Source: Antitrichia curtipendula (taxonomy: Eukaryota; Streptophyta; Bryopsida; Hypnales; Leucodontaceae). Taken from it: 64,000 bases of DNA. Under the pieces are notes generated by a model. The model did not search any database. It was not told the origin of the DNA and saw nothing but the letters and a program-made list of their open reading frames with translations. Position 1 is the stretch's first letter; the number at the start of each line of letters is the position of its first letter. The translations under genes were made by a program, and so were the position numbers. This document shows positions 1 through 12,381 of this stretch, one piece after another. The stretch lies in assembly GCA_951230915.1 (NCBI GenBank), contig OX579636.1, positions 22,875,567-22,939,566 of the forward strand. Reading direction: 5' to 3'.

Positions 1-68
1 TGAACGTTGAAATCGATATTGCCGGAGCTTAAGTGCACCAAATTGGAAGGGAAAAAGACGTACCCCAT
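1..68 (-). CDS. 5' end of an unidentified gene (partial)
   Basis: On the minus strand an ATG in a good context (CACCATGG, start at 68) opens a frame that stays open for 22 codons to the window edge. It begins MGYVFFPSNLVHLSSG. The roughly 100 bases upstream are pyrimidine-rich like a plant 5' leader, and a telo-box/TGGGCC motif lies 135 bp upstream. It would be divergent from the helicase gene at 2218. The product is not recognised. The frame is short, so the call rests on start context and promoter motif only. Confidence 0.35.
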   Translation of the reverse strand, partial: MGYVFFPSNLVHLSSGNIDFNV

Positions 69-202
69 GGTGAAAGGCTGGAGGAGAAGGTGGCAGATGC
101 AAGATTGGTGTGCGAGGACGCGGAGAAGGCGCGGAAGAGAGGGATTGAGAGATAAGTTAGCGCGGTAGGTCGTGCAAGAGGCTCCGCCCGCCAAAAGAAC
201 GA

Positions 203-219
203 GCTCTAGGGTTTGGGCC
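203..219 (-). promoter_or_regulatory. Telo-box plus site II-like promoter motif
   Basis: Reads GGCCCAAACCCTAGAGC on the minus strand: a TGGGCC-type site II core next to a telo-box (AAACCCTA). This pair is known from promoters of plant translation and ribosome-biogenesis genes. It lies about 135 bp upstream of the minus-strand ATG at 68. The same 17-mer recurs in opposite orientation upstream of the helicase gene. Confidence 0.5.
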
Positions 220-534
220 TGCTTTAGGGCAAACCACGTCCCGTCCCAGGGTGGGGTCGTCCAGGTCTCGTACCAATCCACATCTCAATTCGAAAGGACG
301 AGATGTCATGCCGAATGGTGGGGCCAGGTGGAGTTTTCATTTTTTGTAGTCCTTTCCTTATTTTGAATATTGAGAATTTAAAATTGGAATTTTATAGTAG
401 AAGCTACTCTGACTTGTCCTATTAGTGTGTGTGACACCCATTTATGAAATTTACAGAGTATAAATTAGAGCAAATTGAAATGATACAATAATATTTCAAT
501 GGTGAGATTGTTTTGGCAAGCAAACTAAACCATG

Positions 535-602
535 GATTTGAAAAATTTGAAAAATTTGAAAAATTTGAAAAATTTGAAAAATTTGAAAAATTTGAAAAAT
601 TT
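535..602. repeat. 9-bp tandem repeat (AAAAATTTG)n
   Basis: About seven uninterrupted copies of a 9-bp unit, AAAAATTTG. It is a simple minisatellite in an AT-rich spacer, with no coding meaning. Confidence 0.9.
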
Positions 603-609
603 CATTCAT

Positions 610-1006
610 AAATGAATCCTACAAGTTATTTTTTTTTCAAGAAGATGCTCTAACTACCCGAAAAACAAGAATGTCCATAACTTTCTCATAACAAATCCAA
701 ATGAAATGAATAAAAGCTTTCCAGATAGACAGAAATATATCCTATGAGAAAAAAAAAATTTAATTCAAATTTTTGCAAAATTTGTTTTTGTTGCCCAAGC
801 TGCCCCCTATTCCCTGTTTTGAGCTTATTTGGTCATAATTGTTGTTCCCAGGCACCGATTGTGAAAAAAATTATATTCCCACAAAGCTTATCAGTTTTTC
901 TATCTTCAGAAAAAGTTTTAAAAAATCACAACAAAAATTCTGCCCGTAGGTACTTGCCCGAAATCCCATTTGTCCCCTGAAGGGACAATAGTCTTTTAGG
1001 GGTTAA
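610..1006. mobile_element. Truncated TTAA-flanked non-autonomous element
   Basis: The right end reads ...CTTTTAGGGGTTAA, as in the 37806-38742 element in the reverse direction. Internal phrases such as the GCCCAAGCTGCCCCCTATT region and the stretch before the terminus also match that family. The other end is missing, so this is a half copy. Confidence 0.6.
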
Positions 1007-1832
1007 ATAAAATGAAATTTTAGGTGATAGTGATTTTGTGCCCTCATTCATAGAATAAATCATTGTAGTTTGAAAGTATCTTGTTGAATGTTTTTAGGCA
1101 AAACAAGAATGGATTACATTATGAAGGCCTTATAAATCATTGTAATTTGAGAGTATCTACTTGAATATTTTTTACGAAACAAAAATAGATTATATTATGA
1201 AGATTCTTCTCCATTTGATTATCAACTATTCATGATTGATGAAGGATTTTCATTAGTGTCATTTTGACCCCTTTTGAAACTAAAGTGTTGAAAAAACCCT
1301 TGAAGGATCTCATTTTTCAATACACACTTTTGAAAAAAAATGTCAAAATTGATATGATAGAAAAAATGTTTCAAAAGAAGTATTAAAAAAATAATTTCAA
1401 ATAAATTATCCCAAAGAATGTTGATAAGAATTTCTCCAAAAGTATTAAAATAATACTTATAACTTTTTTGGACTTTTTGTCTTCCTCCTAGATTCTTTGG
1501 ATTGCCTAATCACTTGTTTAGAGGCTACAAGATTTGAAGCCTTTGTCTCATGATTCACATTAGAAGACTTTAAAATTATTGTGGAATTGGTTATAAATTT
1601 GTGAAGTCAAAAATGTTTGTAAAACATTTTTTCATCACTCTTCTCAATATGAAAATATATTGAATTTCATGACACCTGATTTTTTGAAACTCTAGGGTTG
1701 GAAAAGGTTTAAAAATAAAGTGTAAAATAGTTTCGAAAACAACCCTTTATTGGTTGAATACAGGTTTTAATAGTCTCGTAGATTCTGGGAAAGGACATGG
1801 CCGACCACTGGTCGGTCGGCTAAGTGCTCTTA
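1007..1832. other. Gene-free AT-rich spacer
   Basis: AT-rich sequence with stop codons in all frames. Near its end (about 1799-1820) is a short imperfect palindrome, GCCGACCACTGGTCGGTCGGC, just before the promoter motif of the helicase gene. I see no gene. Confidence 0.6.
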
Positions 1833-1849
1833 GGCCCAAACCCTAGAGC
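1833..1849 (+). promoter_or_regulatory. Telo-box plus site II-like motif upstream of helicase
   Basis: GGCCCAAACCCTAGAGC, identical to the minus-strand motif at 203-219 but oriented toward the helicase gene about 370 bp downstream. TGGGCC/telo-box pairs are typical of plant housekeeping promoters. Confidence 0.5.
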
Positions 1850-2200
1850 CTGTTCATGTAATGGCAGAACTTTCTGCACTCTGCTAAGCTCGAGCTCTTG
1901 AATCAATCTCTCCAGCACCATCTCCGCGTCCTCGCAAGCACAGCATTTCCTCTTGCATCTACTCCCCATGCCCCTCGCCATGGTGCACACTTTTTTCTCT
2001 TCTCATTTGTCGCACTGACGCTCGCAGAAAGTAGATGTCATTTTTTTTCTTTGCCTTGCATTGGTAGAGTTCTATTAATTTTTTCCGTTTTGGTATACGC
2101 AGGAAGTCGCGGTGTACAGGAGCTATTGAAATCTGTAGGGCGTCTTGGATTAGTGGAGTGACTGCTCTTTCGAGCAAAAAGTGATCGGATCGGAATAAGC

Positions 2201-2214
2201 TAGGGTTTAGGGTT
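2201..2214 (+). promoter_or_regulatory. Telo-box in the helicase 5' leader
   Basis: TAGGGTTTAGGGTT sits four bases before the start codon at 2218. Telomere-like repeats in 5' leaders are common in plant genes for translation and RNA metabolism. Confidence 0.45.
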
Positions 2215-2217
2215 GCG

Positions 2218-5200
2218 ATGGCGGACCAGAAGGATTCCACGCCCTCCGTGGAGGCTGAGATGAAGGTTGAGGACACGAAGCCCGAGACGAAAGCTACAGA
2301 GCCTGCTCCACCTGCGAAGAAGTTGTGGAGTGATGAGGACTTCGGAGAGGTTGATTTTAGCGGCCTGAAAATGGCAGAGCCTGACGATATCGTCGATCAG
2401 CCGGAGCACATCAAGAGCGAGACAATTGCGGAGCCGGAGACGATCAAGCAGGTGTGTGGGGAATTCTTTTGACTTTGTGGAGCCGGTCGGTGTCACCTGC
2501 TTGGACTAGTGATGTGTAGAAGATGCACGCCTGAAAGCGAAATTGTGAGCATACTTACTAATATTGAAAATGTTTACTTACAATAATACTTACAAACAAG
2601 AGTGGATTTGTAACGCACCAATTAATGCGTTAATTGGATCCCTTATAAGTTTTATTGGCAGATGATATACAACCGACACAAGTTGTAATGTTGAGGTGGT
2701 GTTGATTGTCAAAATCTATATATACTCGTTGTTTCGCAATTTAAGTAGGTACCACAATTAGGTTCCTCTACCTTTGATTGGATAGGCTGACTTATTCGCT
2801 CTTGCAGATTGTGGCAGATGACACTCCGTATACATCTGCGAAGACGTTCGAAGACTTAAATCTGTCGCCCGAGCTTTTACAAGGGATTTATTCGGAGATG
2901 AAATTCGAGAAACCTAGTAAGATTCAAGCTGCAACGCTGCCTATGATCGTTTCGCCCCCTTATCAGAACCTGATAGCACAAGCTCACAATGGTTCAGGAA
3001 AGACTACTTGCTTTGTCCTTGGCATGTTGAGTCGGGTTGATCCCAAGGTGAAAGCCCCTCAAGCCCTGTGCGTGTGCCCTACGCGAGAGCTCGTTATCCA
3101 GGTACTGATCCGTCTTTATTCTATTCGAAGTTTATTCATAGCAAGAGCTTGCCATATTCGGAATGATTGTTGATATCTCGATTCACAAGTATTTGAAGTC
3201 TGAGAATGACATGATCTACATTTTTTGACTGCGTGTGAAATACAGCTGGTTTGGATCCTACATCGTTTGTTGTCGGATGAATTTACAACCGTGGTCTCTG
3301 CAATTCGAGATGCAGTATGCGCGGACGATTGAACAGGACGCTCCTGAGAAGTAATTTTTGGTGACTCAGAATTTATTTGTTTGTGGGAACAGAATGAGGA
3401 GGTAGTGACGCGGATGGGAAAGTACACGGGAATTACAACGGCATGCACAGCAACAGTTGAAACAAATAGTCATCTGTATCCCTCGAGGCGTGAAAAAATC
3501 GTGGATCAAATTGTCATTGGTACTCCAGGTACCCTAAAGCGTTGGATGACGAAGGACAGAGCTCTTGACACCAGGAATATCAAAATCCTGGTCTTTGATG
3601 AAGCAGACCAAATGCTTGATCAGGTGAGGACACTGATCCTTTTATTAGTACTTCTGTTGCAGTCGGTTTATGGTTTATATTAGTAACAGGTTAGGTCTTT
3701 TTTTCATTGTGAATTGTTCTGTCATTCTGGGCTGATCGGTACGTATCCACTTACTCAGTATTTGTGCTTTGCAGCTTTCTTTTATCGCGTCACATGCATA
3801 TCATGATTTAAGAAACGTTTTGTCGGTTGAATCTGGTGGATCAGCAATTTTTAAGGATATTCTCAATAAAACATCTATAACTGCCGATCACATTTTTACA
3901 GATATTCTGTGTAAAATACTGAAATTGTTTTGGTTTACAGGATGGATTTCAAGATGATTCTATAAGACTTTGGAGAGACATTGTCAAAAGCGGAGGAAAC
4001 TGTCAAGTAAGATTTTGAGCGTAACTCGTAATGGGAAGCAATGTCATAATGCCGTGCTTCGTCATGCTTTTATCATTCTATTCTGTTAACTGTTAGCAAC
4101 CTTATTATATGTTGAACGTGTTATTCTGCTGCAGAATTCAATCATCGCAGAATGGTTCCTTGTATTTTTTTTTCATATTTATCTGTATCTGAAATTGCTC
4201 GTGCTCGATTTTGCAGATACTCTTATTCTCTGCCACTTTCAGTGACAAAGTTAAATCCTTTGCAATGAAGACAATTCCCAAAGCCAATTATATTTTTGTC
4301 GAGAAAGAGCAACTTTCACTTGACGTAATCCGGCAGTACCAAATCGTGTGCCCTGATGCCCGGTCCAAGATCAATGTACTGAAGGACCGCATCTTTCCAG
4401 CTGCTGAGAAACTAGGTCAATCTATCATTTTTGTTCGTACCCGTGGTAGTGCCAGTGAGCTTCACAAGCGCCTAGAAGCAGACGGTCACAAGTGCACGAG
4501 TATACAAGGCGGTCTCAGCCATGAACAGCGTGACCGTGTGATCAAGGAGTTCCGAGCAGGAGAAACAAAGATCTTGATTGCTACTGATGTTCTTGCACGT
4601 GGCTTTGATCAGGCCCAGGTATACCACTTTCTCTTGATAAGATGTGATCTTCAGTTATTTTTTTCTCTTACAAGATTTGCAGAACCGCGCTCTTGCTCCT
4701 AATCCAATTTTGAGTTGATCATCCGTTTTTATCCATGTGCTAGATTTCGTTTTTGGAAAATATCTGCTGCATTACTATAATTTGCGGTTCCATTTATATT
4801 GCAATTCCACCATAAATGTTTTGTTTCAGTTCCACCATATTGGCTCTGTAATTTTATTTTTATTAACTCGTCCATGTTTATGAATCTTCCATTTTTCAAG
4901 TTCTTACTTGCAGCACTTGGTGATCTTATGTGGAAATAATAACACAGCAGTTTTGTTTTTCCAGGTCACTCTGGTTGTCAACTATGACCTTCCTGTTAAG
5001 AATACTACGCACAGGAATGCTTATGCTGAACCTGATTTCGAGACATATTTGCATCGGATAGGTCGAAGTGGACGGTTTGGCCGCAAAGGTTAGATTTTGC
5101 ATACTACCTTGAAGACAGCATTATCATGGACGTGTTCTTCCTCCCTGTTCTGGGATATTCTGTGAATTGGGTTGGAAGGGTACACAGGACGCCTGGTTGA

Positions 5201-5747
5201 GAGGACGATTTGCTCATTGATTTCTTTCGTTTTATGGCTTCTTCTAAGGCAGTTGCTTTTATTCCGTCTGATGCGCATCAGTGTAATGAACTGGTAGAAG
5301 TTGAACGTCTTGGCTTATAGCTGTCTGACGCTGAGAAATGTTTTATCTTGAACAGGTGCTGCGTTTAACTTGCTGGTTACTGAAGAAGACAAAATGAATT
5401 TGCGAAGAATTGAGCAGCATTTTAGCAAAACGATTCCTGAGGTATTGAATTGATTTGTTGCAGAGATTGTAATTTTTCACTTCAACTGCACTTCTCTTGT
5501 GCATGATACTGCTTTCCAGCTTATGGGCGAGTCTATGTTATTTAAAAGTACCAACTGCATTCGTGTTAACGGTTTGGCGTTCCGTGTACAATGCGAACCA
5601 GATGTGTAGCGGGCCTATATTTTTTGTATCGTATGTCTTCCTGTCCAGAATCAGGTGTCTCAACTCTATTATTTTTGCCATGTGCAGGTGGCTTGGGACA
5701 ATGACGATAGTATTGAGAGAGTATTGAAGGATGCTGGCCTGGCTTGA
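2218..5747 (+). CDS. LOS4: DEAD-box ATP-dependent RNA helicase, LOS4/RH38 (DBP5/DDX19) type
   Basis: Complete eight-exon gene encoding 498 residues, close to the roughly 496 of Arabidopsis LOS4. Exons: 2218-2451, 2808-3101, 3393-3623, 3941-4006, 4217-4618, 4965-5088, 5356-5441, 5688-5747, all GT-AG and phase-consistent. An acidic N-terminus (1-90) is followed by a Q motif (TFEDLNL...KIQAATLP), motif I AHNGSGKT (about 137-144), [17 protein letters not shown] (245-248), SAT (280-282), [16 protein letters not shown] and [13 protein letters not shown]. The DBP5 family drives mRNA export at the nuclear pore by remodelling mRNPs; in Arabidopsis LOS4 affects export and cold responses. All catalytic motifs are intact. 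The start follows a telo-box leader, and an acidic '[13 protein letters not shown]' stretch precedes the core. Confidence 0.95.
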
Positions 5748-5899
5748 TTCTGATTTCCATTTGAAAGCTTACGGCACTGGTTAATCACTCTGTTTCTGTA
5801 TGGATCCTTTGTATGAGAGAATAATGGTCTCCAAGCTTAAGGAGTGATGCCACTTGTGCATTGGGGATTCATTGAACGCGTCTAGTTAATTCCACTATC

Positions 5900-6540
5900 T
5901 TCGTTGACGTCCATTGACATGACTGCTGCTGTTCGTGGGCTAGTTCAAATATGCTAGTTTTGGTAGAAGGCGTATTCACTATCTGCGAGCAATGCAGTGT
6001 GCTCGTGAAGACGTTTGAGTGTTGGTATGTGCGAAGGTTAATTTTCCAAATTACCATCGGACTCTTCGTTCTTGGACTAAATCCTTTACGTGGGAAAATG
6101 GTGCCTGGTAGCTTTCAGGAGTAGCGTCCATGTTGGCACTGCTAGAGTGTAGTGTAACGTTATGCAGTTAGAGATTTCCACCTTTAACTGAAGGTCTTGA
6201 TGGTGTACGCATAATATTCTGTGGTGTGCACTAGTTTTTGTAGTGTCACCTGAGAAATTATTCATCCTTGTATAGAGTGAACTTTGTTTCTCCAACTGAG
6301 TGCACCATGTGTCCCAAGGCTTCCACTGTTTCCCATGGGTTCTTCAACATGTATGTAACGCTACTTATAGGCAGGCCGCATTAATTAATAATTCTAAAAT
6401 CCGTTGGTATCCTTGAAATTATGACAGCAAACAGGATTTTGAAAACATGTGACCATGTCCAAATTTGGTTCTCATTCTAATAAGAGGAACCTCTTTTCCT
6501 TAAGGAGTTAACCCTGAAAGGACAGGCCTGTAATCTCTTT
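5900..6540. other. 3' flank of the helicase gene
   Basis: Probable 3' UTR and spacer. Short frames lack conserved motifs. A motif resembling a TTAA-element terminus (GTTAACCCTGAAAGGAC) occurs near 6507, just before the element at 6541. Confidence 0.4.
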
Positions 6541-7477
6541 TTAACCCCTAAACGTCCAAACTGCCTTTTTTGGCAGCATAGCGATTTTGGGCAGCTCATT
6601 GCGTATGGAGTTTTTATTGTTTTTTGCTGAAATTTTCACACAATATGGGGACAAGGTTTATCTTTAAGGCCCAACAATTTTCATAACTTTTGACTTCATT
6701 GTTCAAAAGTTATTGCATGATCTATAATTTTCAATGCTCGACGGGCAGCCCAAAAAAGAATCTAAAAAATCTAAAAAAAAACTTCTTTCAAAAATAAAAA
6801 TTTGAAATTGGCTCTTTAGATTTATATATACTTGGAAAGCTTTTAATCATTCCATTTTGATTTATGAGTTGAAAGTTATGAGGTGCTCTAGTTTGTAGGT
6901 AGTTATGGATTCCCTACTCAAAAACAAATTTTGGAGTCCTTAATTTAACTCAATTTTTAATATTTTTTGAAAAAAGAAGAAGCATATAATGTAAATTGTT
7001 TATTACTATATTATCACCATAGAATTTTTCAATTTTATAATTAAATTCTTAACAATTTAGTATTTTGAATCATTCTCTACTTCTTTCTACTTGCTATACT
7101 TTTTCTATATGTTGTAAAATTCCAAATGATCTAAAATTTTTTAAGCATGTAGCCAACTTGCCTTTAAGAAAGAATCCAAAGAAGCACAATCATTTTGGAG
7201 ATTTTTTCATACAAATGTGACCTTGTGAAGTGCAGCTGCCCGTATTTTTACAGGGCTAAAAAAAATGAGTTTTGTCACTTCAAACGTTAAAATCTTGCAA
7301 TCTATACGGTGAAAAATTCTGAATTTTTTTTCACATATTTCCAAACTAGTTTACTACAAGATCCTACGGTTACTTGGTCCAAAATGTTTTTTTAATCTAA
7401 AATTTGGTGCTTGTATTAGAAATGGCAGTTTTGAACTGTTTTTGGTAAAAACATAGTCTCCGACGTTTAGGGGGTAA
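6541..7477. mobile_element. TTAA-flanked non-autonomous DNA element (~937 bp)
   Basis: Begins TTAACCCCTAAACG and ends CGTTTAGGGGGTAA. Internal landmarks are shared with 61399-62505 and 54594-55525, for example AGCGATTTTGGGCAGCTCA near one end and an AGAAATGGCAGTTTTGAA-type stretch near the other. No coding capacity. TTAA plus a CCC-starting terminus is the signature of piggyBac-type elements; the superfamily is inferred. Confidence 0.7.
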
Positions 7478-9055
7478 ACTTCCAAAGTTCCTCTCTGTGT
7501 ATGCTCCCAGTTTGCAACTATTCATGAATGGATTCTTTTTGGATTTATTGTTCAGATATGTAATCACATGTCTTCTATAAGGTGGAAAAATTTCAGATTC
7601 TTTTGTGAAAATTTGAAATTTCTTTGAATTTTTTTAGTAAAGAGGGAAAAGAAATTCATGTCAAATACATACAAACAAATATCAAGTGTGTTGGCATCCT
7701 CTTTCTCTTGCCAATAAGATCAAAATTGAAAAAAATTGTGTTTGGTAATATTAAGTATGTTTAGTTGCTACTAGTCTCAATTTTGGGTGTACTTACTTTA
7801 GTGTTGGATGTTGTTGAGCCTTTGTCATTCTCCATGTCCTTTGTAGATCTTGCCACATTTATCATGTATAGTAGAACCTCTCTAAAGCAATACTCTCTAA
7901 AATAATAACCTTTTTTAAGGTAAGATCACCTTTACAATAACATGCCAAAGAAGGTAGATTTGTTGAATTGGTAAAGCAAGCCAAGTAAGGTGCCCAACAC
8001 TAGGCACACAAAGCTCTAAAAAATGCATGACAACTTTATATTTTCAAGAGCGCTTGGCCAAATGGTAAGTCTTGTGGGTGGCATGCAATGGAATCAAATG
8101 TCATTTCCAAAGTATCACCCCCACAAACCGTAGTATGTGAACATTTGATGCACTATATTAACGTTATCCACAATGGTTGGGAGGCAAGCTGTTGTATATA
8201 GAGGGAGATTTTGCAATTGAATTTTTGGTGTGTGTCATTTACCATTTCACTGTGGGATAGAGTAGTATCACATGTGCAGGTCACATCTGAAGGCCACACA
8301 AAACACCCCCTTGGTGCGCCTCTCCCACATGCCAGCTGTGGAGATGCCCTAACATCAATTGCTTAGTCTTAACTTGGACTACATACAAACTTCATTAAAA
8401 CAAATGAATCTCCTTTATATAATAACCTCTCTGATGTAATATAGTCATCAATTCCTAGCCCTGGCTGTATTGAGGTTCTATTGTACTTACAGGTAAAAGC
8501 ACACTATGGTTGTCCAATATTGTAATCACGGCAAAATTTCTGCACAAGATGAAAGTTTGAAGTCAATTTTCCTATAGTTTTTGTAGCTTAAAGAATAAAT
8601 AAAAAATGGAACAAAGTCTTATATTTTGCATACATTGATAATTGCATTATACACTGAATGTTTATACTGACACAGATTCATGTTTAGTATTGTTGTATTC
8701 TTTTTGCCTAGTTTGGGGTTTTATTCTTACAATTCAAAGAGTTAAATCCAATGTTCTAATGTTTAGGTACTTAGACTAGGCACTTAATTAGTGTTTTAGG
8801 ACCTATATAAGAGAATATTCTAGCAAATGTGTGATTTTAGTATGAGAGTCAAACTTTAACTTTAAATTATTTATTACTTATTTTAAATATGAGAATCTAT
8901 TAAAAGATCTTTTGATTCAAATGGACTAACATTGAATTTTGCTATAAATGGCATTTTGGCTCCATTTAATATCAATTTGCATACATTTTGTACCAACTTT
9001 GATACACTAAGTACTAATTTGTATTGGATTGTATATTCAACAGGGGGGCGACTAT
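7478..9055. other. Gene-free AT-rich spacer with a TIR-like fragment
   Basis: No sustained coding frame. Around 8262-8351 is a GC-richer block ending AGCTGTGGAGATGCCCTAA, echoed near 11008-11020 (AGCTGTGGGGATGCTCTAG). This is likely the end of another MITE family. A weak tRNA-like stretch near 8047-8100 was not accepted as a gene. Confidence 0.4.
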
Positions 9056-9618
9056 CTCGGGGAGGTCACTTAGCTCTACTACAACAAACCACATGCGAAC
9101 AAGTGGTTTCTAATAAACTATAAATTCAACCTAAAATTTTGAGCATTGTTTAATAATGACTATAGGTTTCTATTGCCAAAATTTCAAACTCAAATAAAAT
9201 ATGAAATGATTTCTAGAAGAGGTTGAAAATGAACTAAAATGGCATGTTTTTCAACTCAAAAAATTATAGAGAACACATTTAGATGACCATTGAATCAATA
9301 TTCAACTCAAAATGAGCTTTCAATAGAGAGTTATTTTTAGGAATTTTTTATTCATTTTTTAGACAATTTTTTTTATATAATATAGGGGTGTGAAAGTTAT
9401 TTTTCAGTTCTATAGTGTATCTTTTTACTTCAAAAATTTGTAACTAATTATCATTAACAAATAAAAATATCAATAATTCAAAACATAAACTTTCAAAGTA
9501 GGAAAATCTATTCATATTTTTTTAATTTTGTTTTATTTAAAATTCAAAAAGTAAATAGGGGGTCCAAAGTTTTGATCGCACGTGGTTTCTAATGGACACT
9601 CTAAGTGACCTCCCCAAG
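9056..9618. mobile_element. Non-autonomous TIR element, 563 bp, 8-bp TSD
   Basis: Starts CTCGGGGAGGTCACTT and ends AAGTGACCTCCCCAAG, giving near-perfect terminal inverted repeats. It is flanked by the direct 8-bp duplication GCGACTAT (9048-9055 and 9619-9626). The inner sequence is AT-rich with no gene. A second family member with its own 8-bp duplication lies at 42771-44013. Eight-base TSDs suggest hAT- or P-like transposition, but the termini lack the usual CAG start of hAT. Confidence 0.85.
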
Positions 9619-10020
9619 GCGACTATAGTGTGTCTCCATGGTGGGGCACCAAGGACATTTGATGCGGGAGTGGGCAAACCCAGGCTGTGAAGCTTGCCCC
9701 ACGACAAGCATAGGGAGGGCTTCAAATTGGTAGGCCATGGCCAAATTAGCCAAGTGCCAGGGCAAATGGTGAGCCTCTTGCATCACTCGCTATGCAATTT
9801 GATTCTCCATTCCCGTGGACTTTGAGGTAATGACTCAAGTTGGCATTCAAATATGTTGAAAAGTTCTTCTACTGAAAGTAATTTTTTTTATACTACAATA
9901 AAAGAAATTAAAATAAAGCATTTTCTACTTCAATAAAGTTTTCTTTATTTGCCTAAAGAAGTCGAAGAAAAAAGATTTTCAACTACACTTGGGTGCTGCA
10001 CGGATTGAAGAATCTCGTTA

Positions 10021-10588
10021 TATCCATATGGGGTGGTAGGATGTAGAACAACCTATGTGGGATAATGTAAATTAGAATGAGTAGGAGCTCTACCGCTCAT
10101 AGGTAAGTCAAAAGTGGGAATTGCGTTTAAAGTAGAAATTCAAACCTCATTTAGGCATAGTAGAATTTATTTTTTCAAAAAAATTTGAACAAAGAAATGT
10201 TGGTAAATAAATATGAATTTCATCTCCAGAAATCCGTCTGAAATTTAGAACCTAAAATAAAAAATTATGGCCAAATTTGAGAGAGGGGTTGGAAGGGAAT
10301 TTTTCTGACATTTTCAAACTTCCTCTCTTGAATTTTGGCCATAACCTTTGATTGGTGGTTCTAAATTTCAAATGGATTTCTGAAGATGAAAGTTATATTC
10401 ATTTATCAACTTTTCTTAGTTCAACTTTTTTTGAAAAAATAAATCCTACTATGTCTAAATGAGGTTTGAATTTCTACTTTAAACACAATTCCTACTTTTG
10501 ACTTAACTATGAGTGGCTGAGCTCCTACTCATTCTAATTTACATTATCCCAAATGGGTTGTTCAACATTCTACCGCCCAATATGAATA
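10021..10588. mobile_element. Foldback element with ~265-bp inverted arms
   Basis: The left arm (about 10021-10285) is repeated in reverse complement at about 10325-10588. Examples are ATGAGTAGGAGCTC against GAGCTCCTACTCAT, and the 'tttaaagtagaaattcaaac' stretch against its complement. The centre is a short unique stretch. No coding frame. Probably a MITE or foldback transposon. Confidence 0.8.
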
Positions 10589-10589
10589 T

Positions 10590-11362
10590 AAAAAGTTTCT
10601 CTACTCAATCAAGTTTTTTAAGGAAATGTGAGATGGCTGTCGGTTACAAATCTCTCAAATAACCTTGGAAGGACGCGGGGGTCCCTGTAGAAATCATCAT
10701 TCCTGAAACCGTGGGAATAATTGGTATTAAAAATACCAAAATAACTCATCTAAAGTCAAAATACTGTAGAAGATCTCCACTTTCCAAAACTAAACTCAAG
10801 GACGTCTGCGTTCTCCTATCTGTCTTAATCAAAAGTATCCTAGTTTTGTAGTTTGATTTTCTATACTACGAAACTACCTGACATTGCATTCTACACTTGG
10901 TGCCCCTTCCTCGGCATGTCCGCAGTGTGGCACATGAAAAGCAGTGTGGCCCCGGTCTCCTATTCCACACACCAAATGAACATTTGGCACCCTTATCCAA
11001 CAAGTCAGCTGTGGGGATGCTCTAGCGAAACAAAACAACTACCGGGGGGAATTGCCCCCTTTAGGGCCTCCTTACATGTATCGATGGGTGGGAGGAGTCA
11101 ACAGGGTCGAAATATAGAAAAAACTTCTATGCTCCTTCGACAGTGTCTAAATACACTGATATCGGTGGAACTTTCTCTCTCCTACTTCCATGCGTGCCGA
11201 TCATCAGTGGCACTGTTATTAGTGGTAGTCACAGCTTATTCAAGGTGCATGTGAACAATGGAGATCTATGTGGTGACGACGTAAGGTTAACTTCTTTTTA
11301 CCGGAATATTCTTAACGTGATATTGATTATTCACCTTCAACATCCACCTCCTGAGATTCATT
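10590..11362. other. Left flank of the large Mutator-like element
   Basis: Mixed sequence without a recognised gene. A frame ending ...VNNGDLCGDD just before a good donor (GTAAGG at 11281) could be an exon of a gene interrupted by the element. It could not be joined in phase with the candidate terminal exon at 25136 in its preferred frame, so it stays unassigned. Confidence 0.3.
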
Positions 11363-11635
11363 CCTGTCCCGCGGATGTGGCTAGTACGTGAGCCTGGAGC
11401 GGGGAGCAGGGAAAAAGAGAGCGGGGAGCAGCAATTGTCGTAAAAAATCCAAAAATTAAGAATTTTAATCCAAAATAGAATTTTTTTGTGAATTAAATTT
11501 TTAAAAATCTAAATTTAGAAAAATTGGGACCTATGACCATGGGTTCAGAAGAGCCTACTACCATCAAAAATTGAAGAAAGTACGTGTGAGAAAGAGGGAG
11601 AACTAAAAATTAAGTTGGGAAATGAGACAATGTGA

Positions 11636-11900
11636 GGAACAAAAAGAAAGACAGAGAATTTGAAAACTAAAAAAAAAATGGAAAAAACAAGAAGCTGGAG
11701 AAGAGGAGGAACAAAGAGCAATAGGGAGAGGAGGTGGCAGAGAGAAGGAGAACTTAAACCAATAAAAAGGGCAAGGGAGAAGAAGAGTGAGAGTGAGGGA
11801 AAAAAGAATATGGAAGATGAGAGAAGGAGAGGAAGAGTTTGAGAGACGGAGGGCTCAAGGAAGAGAGGGAGAAGTTGAGGGAGAAAGACGGAGAATATAA
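11636..11900 (+). repeat. Purine-rich (GA) low-complexity tract
   Basis: About 260 bases of nearly pure A/G on the plus strand, subterminal in the large element. It creates a spurious lysine/arginine/glutamate-rich frame at 11660-11842 that I do not regard as a gene. Confidence 0.8.
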
Positions 11901-12381
11901 AAACCCAATGAGTAAATAAAAGTGGATGAAAAAGAGGGCTACAAGCAATATAGATTAAAAGGAGTTATAGATTCAAGTGTGCTTTAGATGGACTTTAGAA
12001 TCTCAGAAGCAACTTTTGAGAAAGTTTACACGTATCAAATTCATAGGGCCATGTTCACTCTTGCCCAAACATGCATAATTCAAAGTAGGCAATTTACATA
12101 ATATTTTTGAACTTGAGCTTGGAGCTCACCTGCATTTAATGTATTATGACAATAAGTATTTGAATAGCTAGAAATGTTCCAAAATTTGAATGGGTCCATC
12201 TAAATGGTCAATAAAGAGTGCAGCACAGGAGTGGGATATGCATACCATAATTCCTAATCATAGTTAGATTTAGTTACCAACATTTTCCAGAGAACAATCA
12301 AATAGGGTTTAGGCATGATTTCCAAAAGCTAGTAGTGGCCCTTTTAGTCTCACTACCATTTTTGAATGAATTCCATAAGGA

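Noticed and set aside
541..602. CRISPR-like direct repeats
   Set aside because: A 9-bp unit without spacers; a plain minisatellite.
8047..8100. tRNA-like or SINE head sequence (A-box-like TGGCCAAATGG)
   Set aside because: No B-box-quality match and no cloverleaf; too weak.
11660..11948. Lys/Arg/Glu-rich frame and its antisense frame
   Set aside because: Translation of a purine-rich low-complexity tract.
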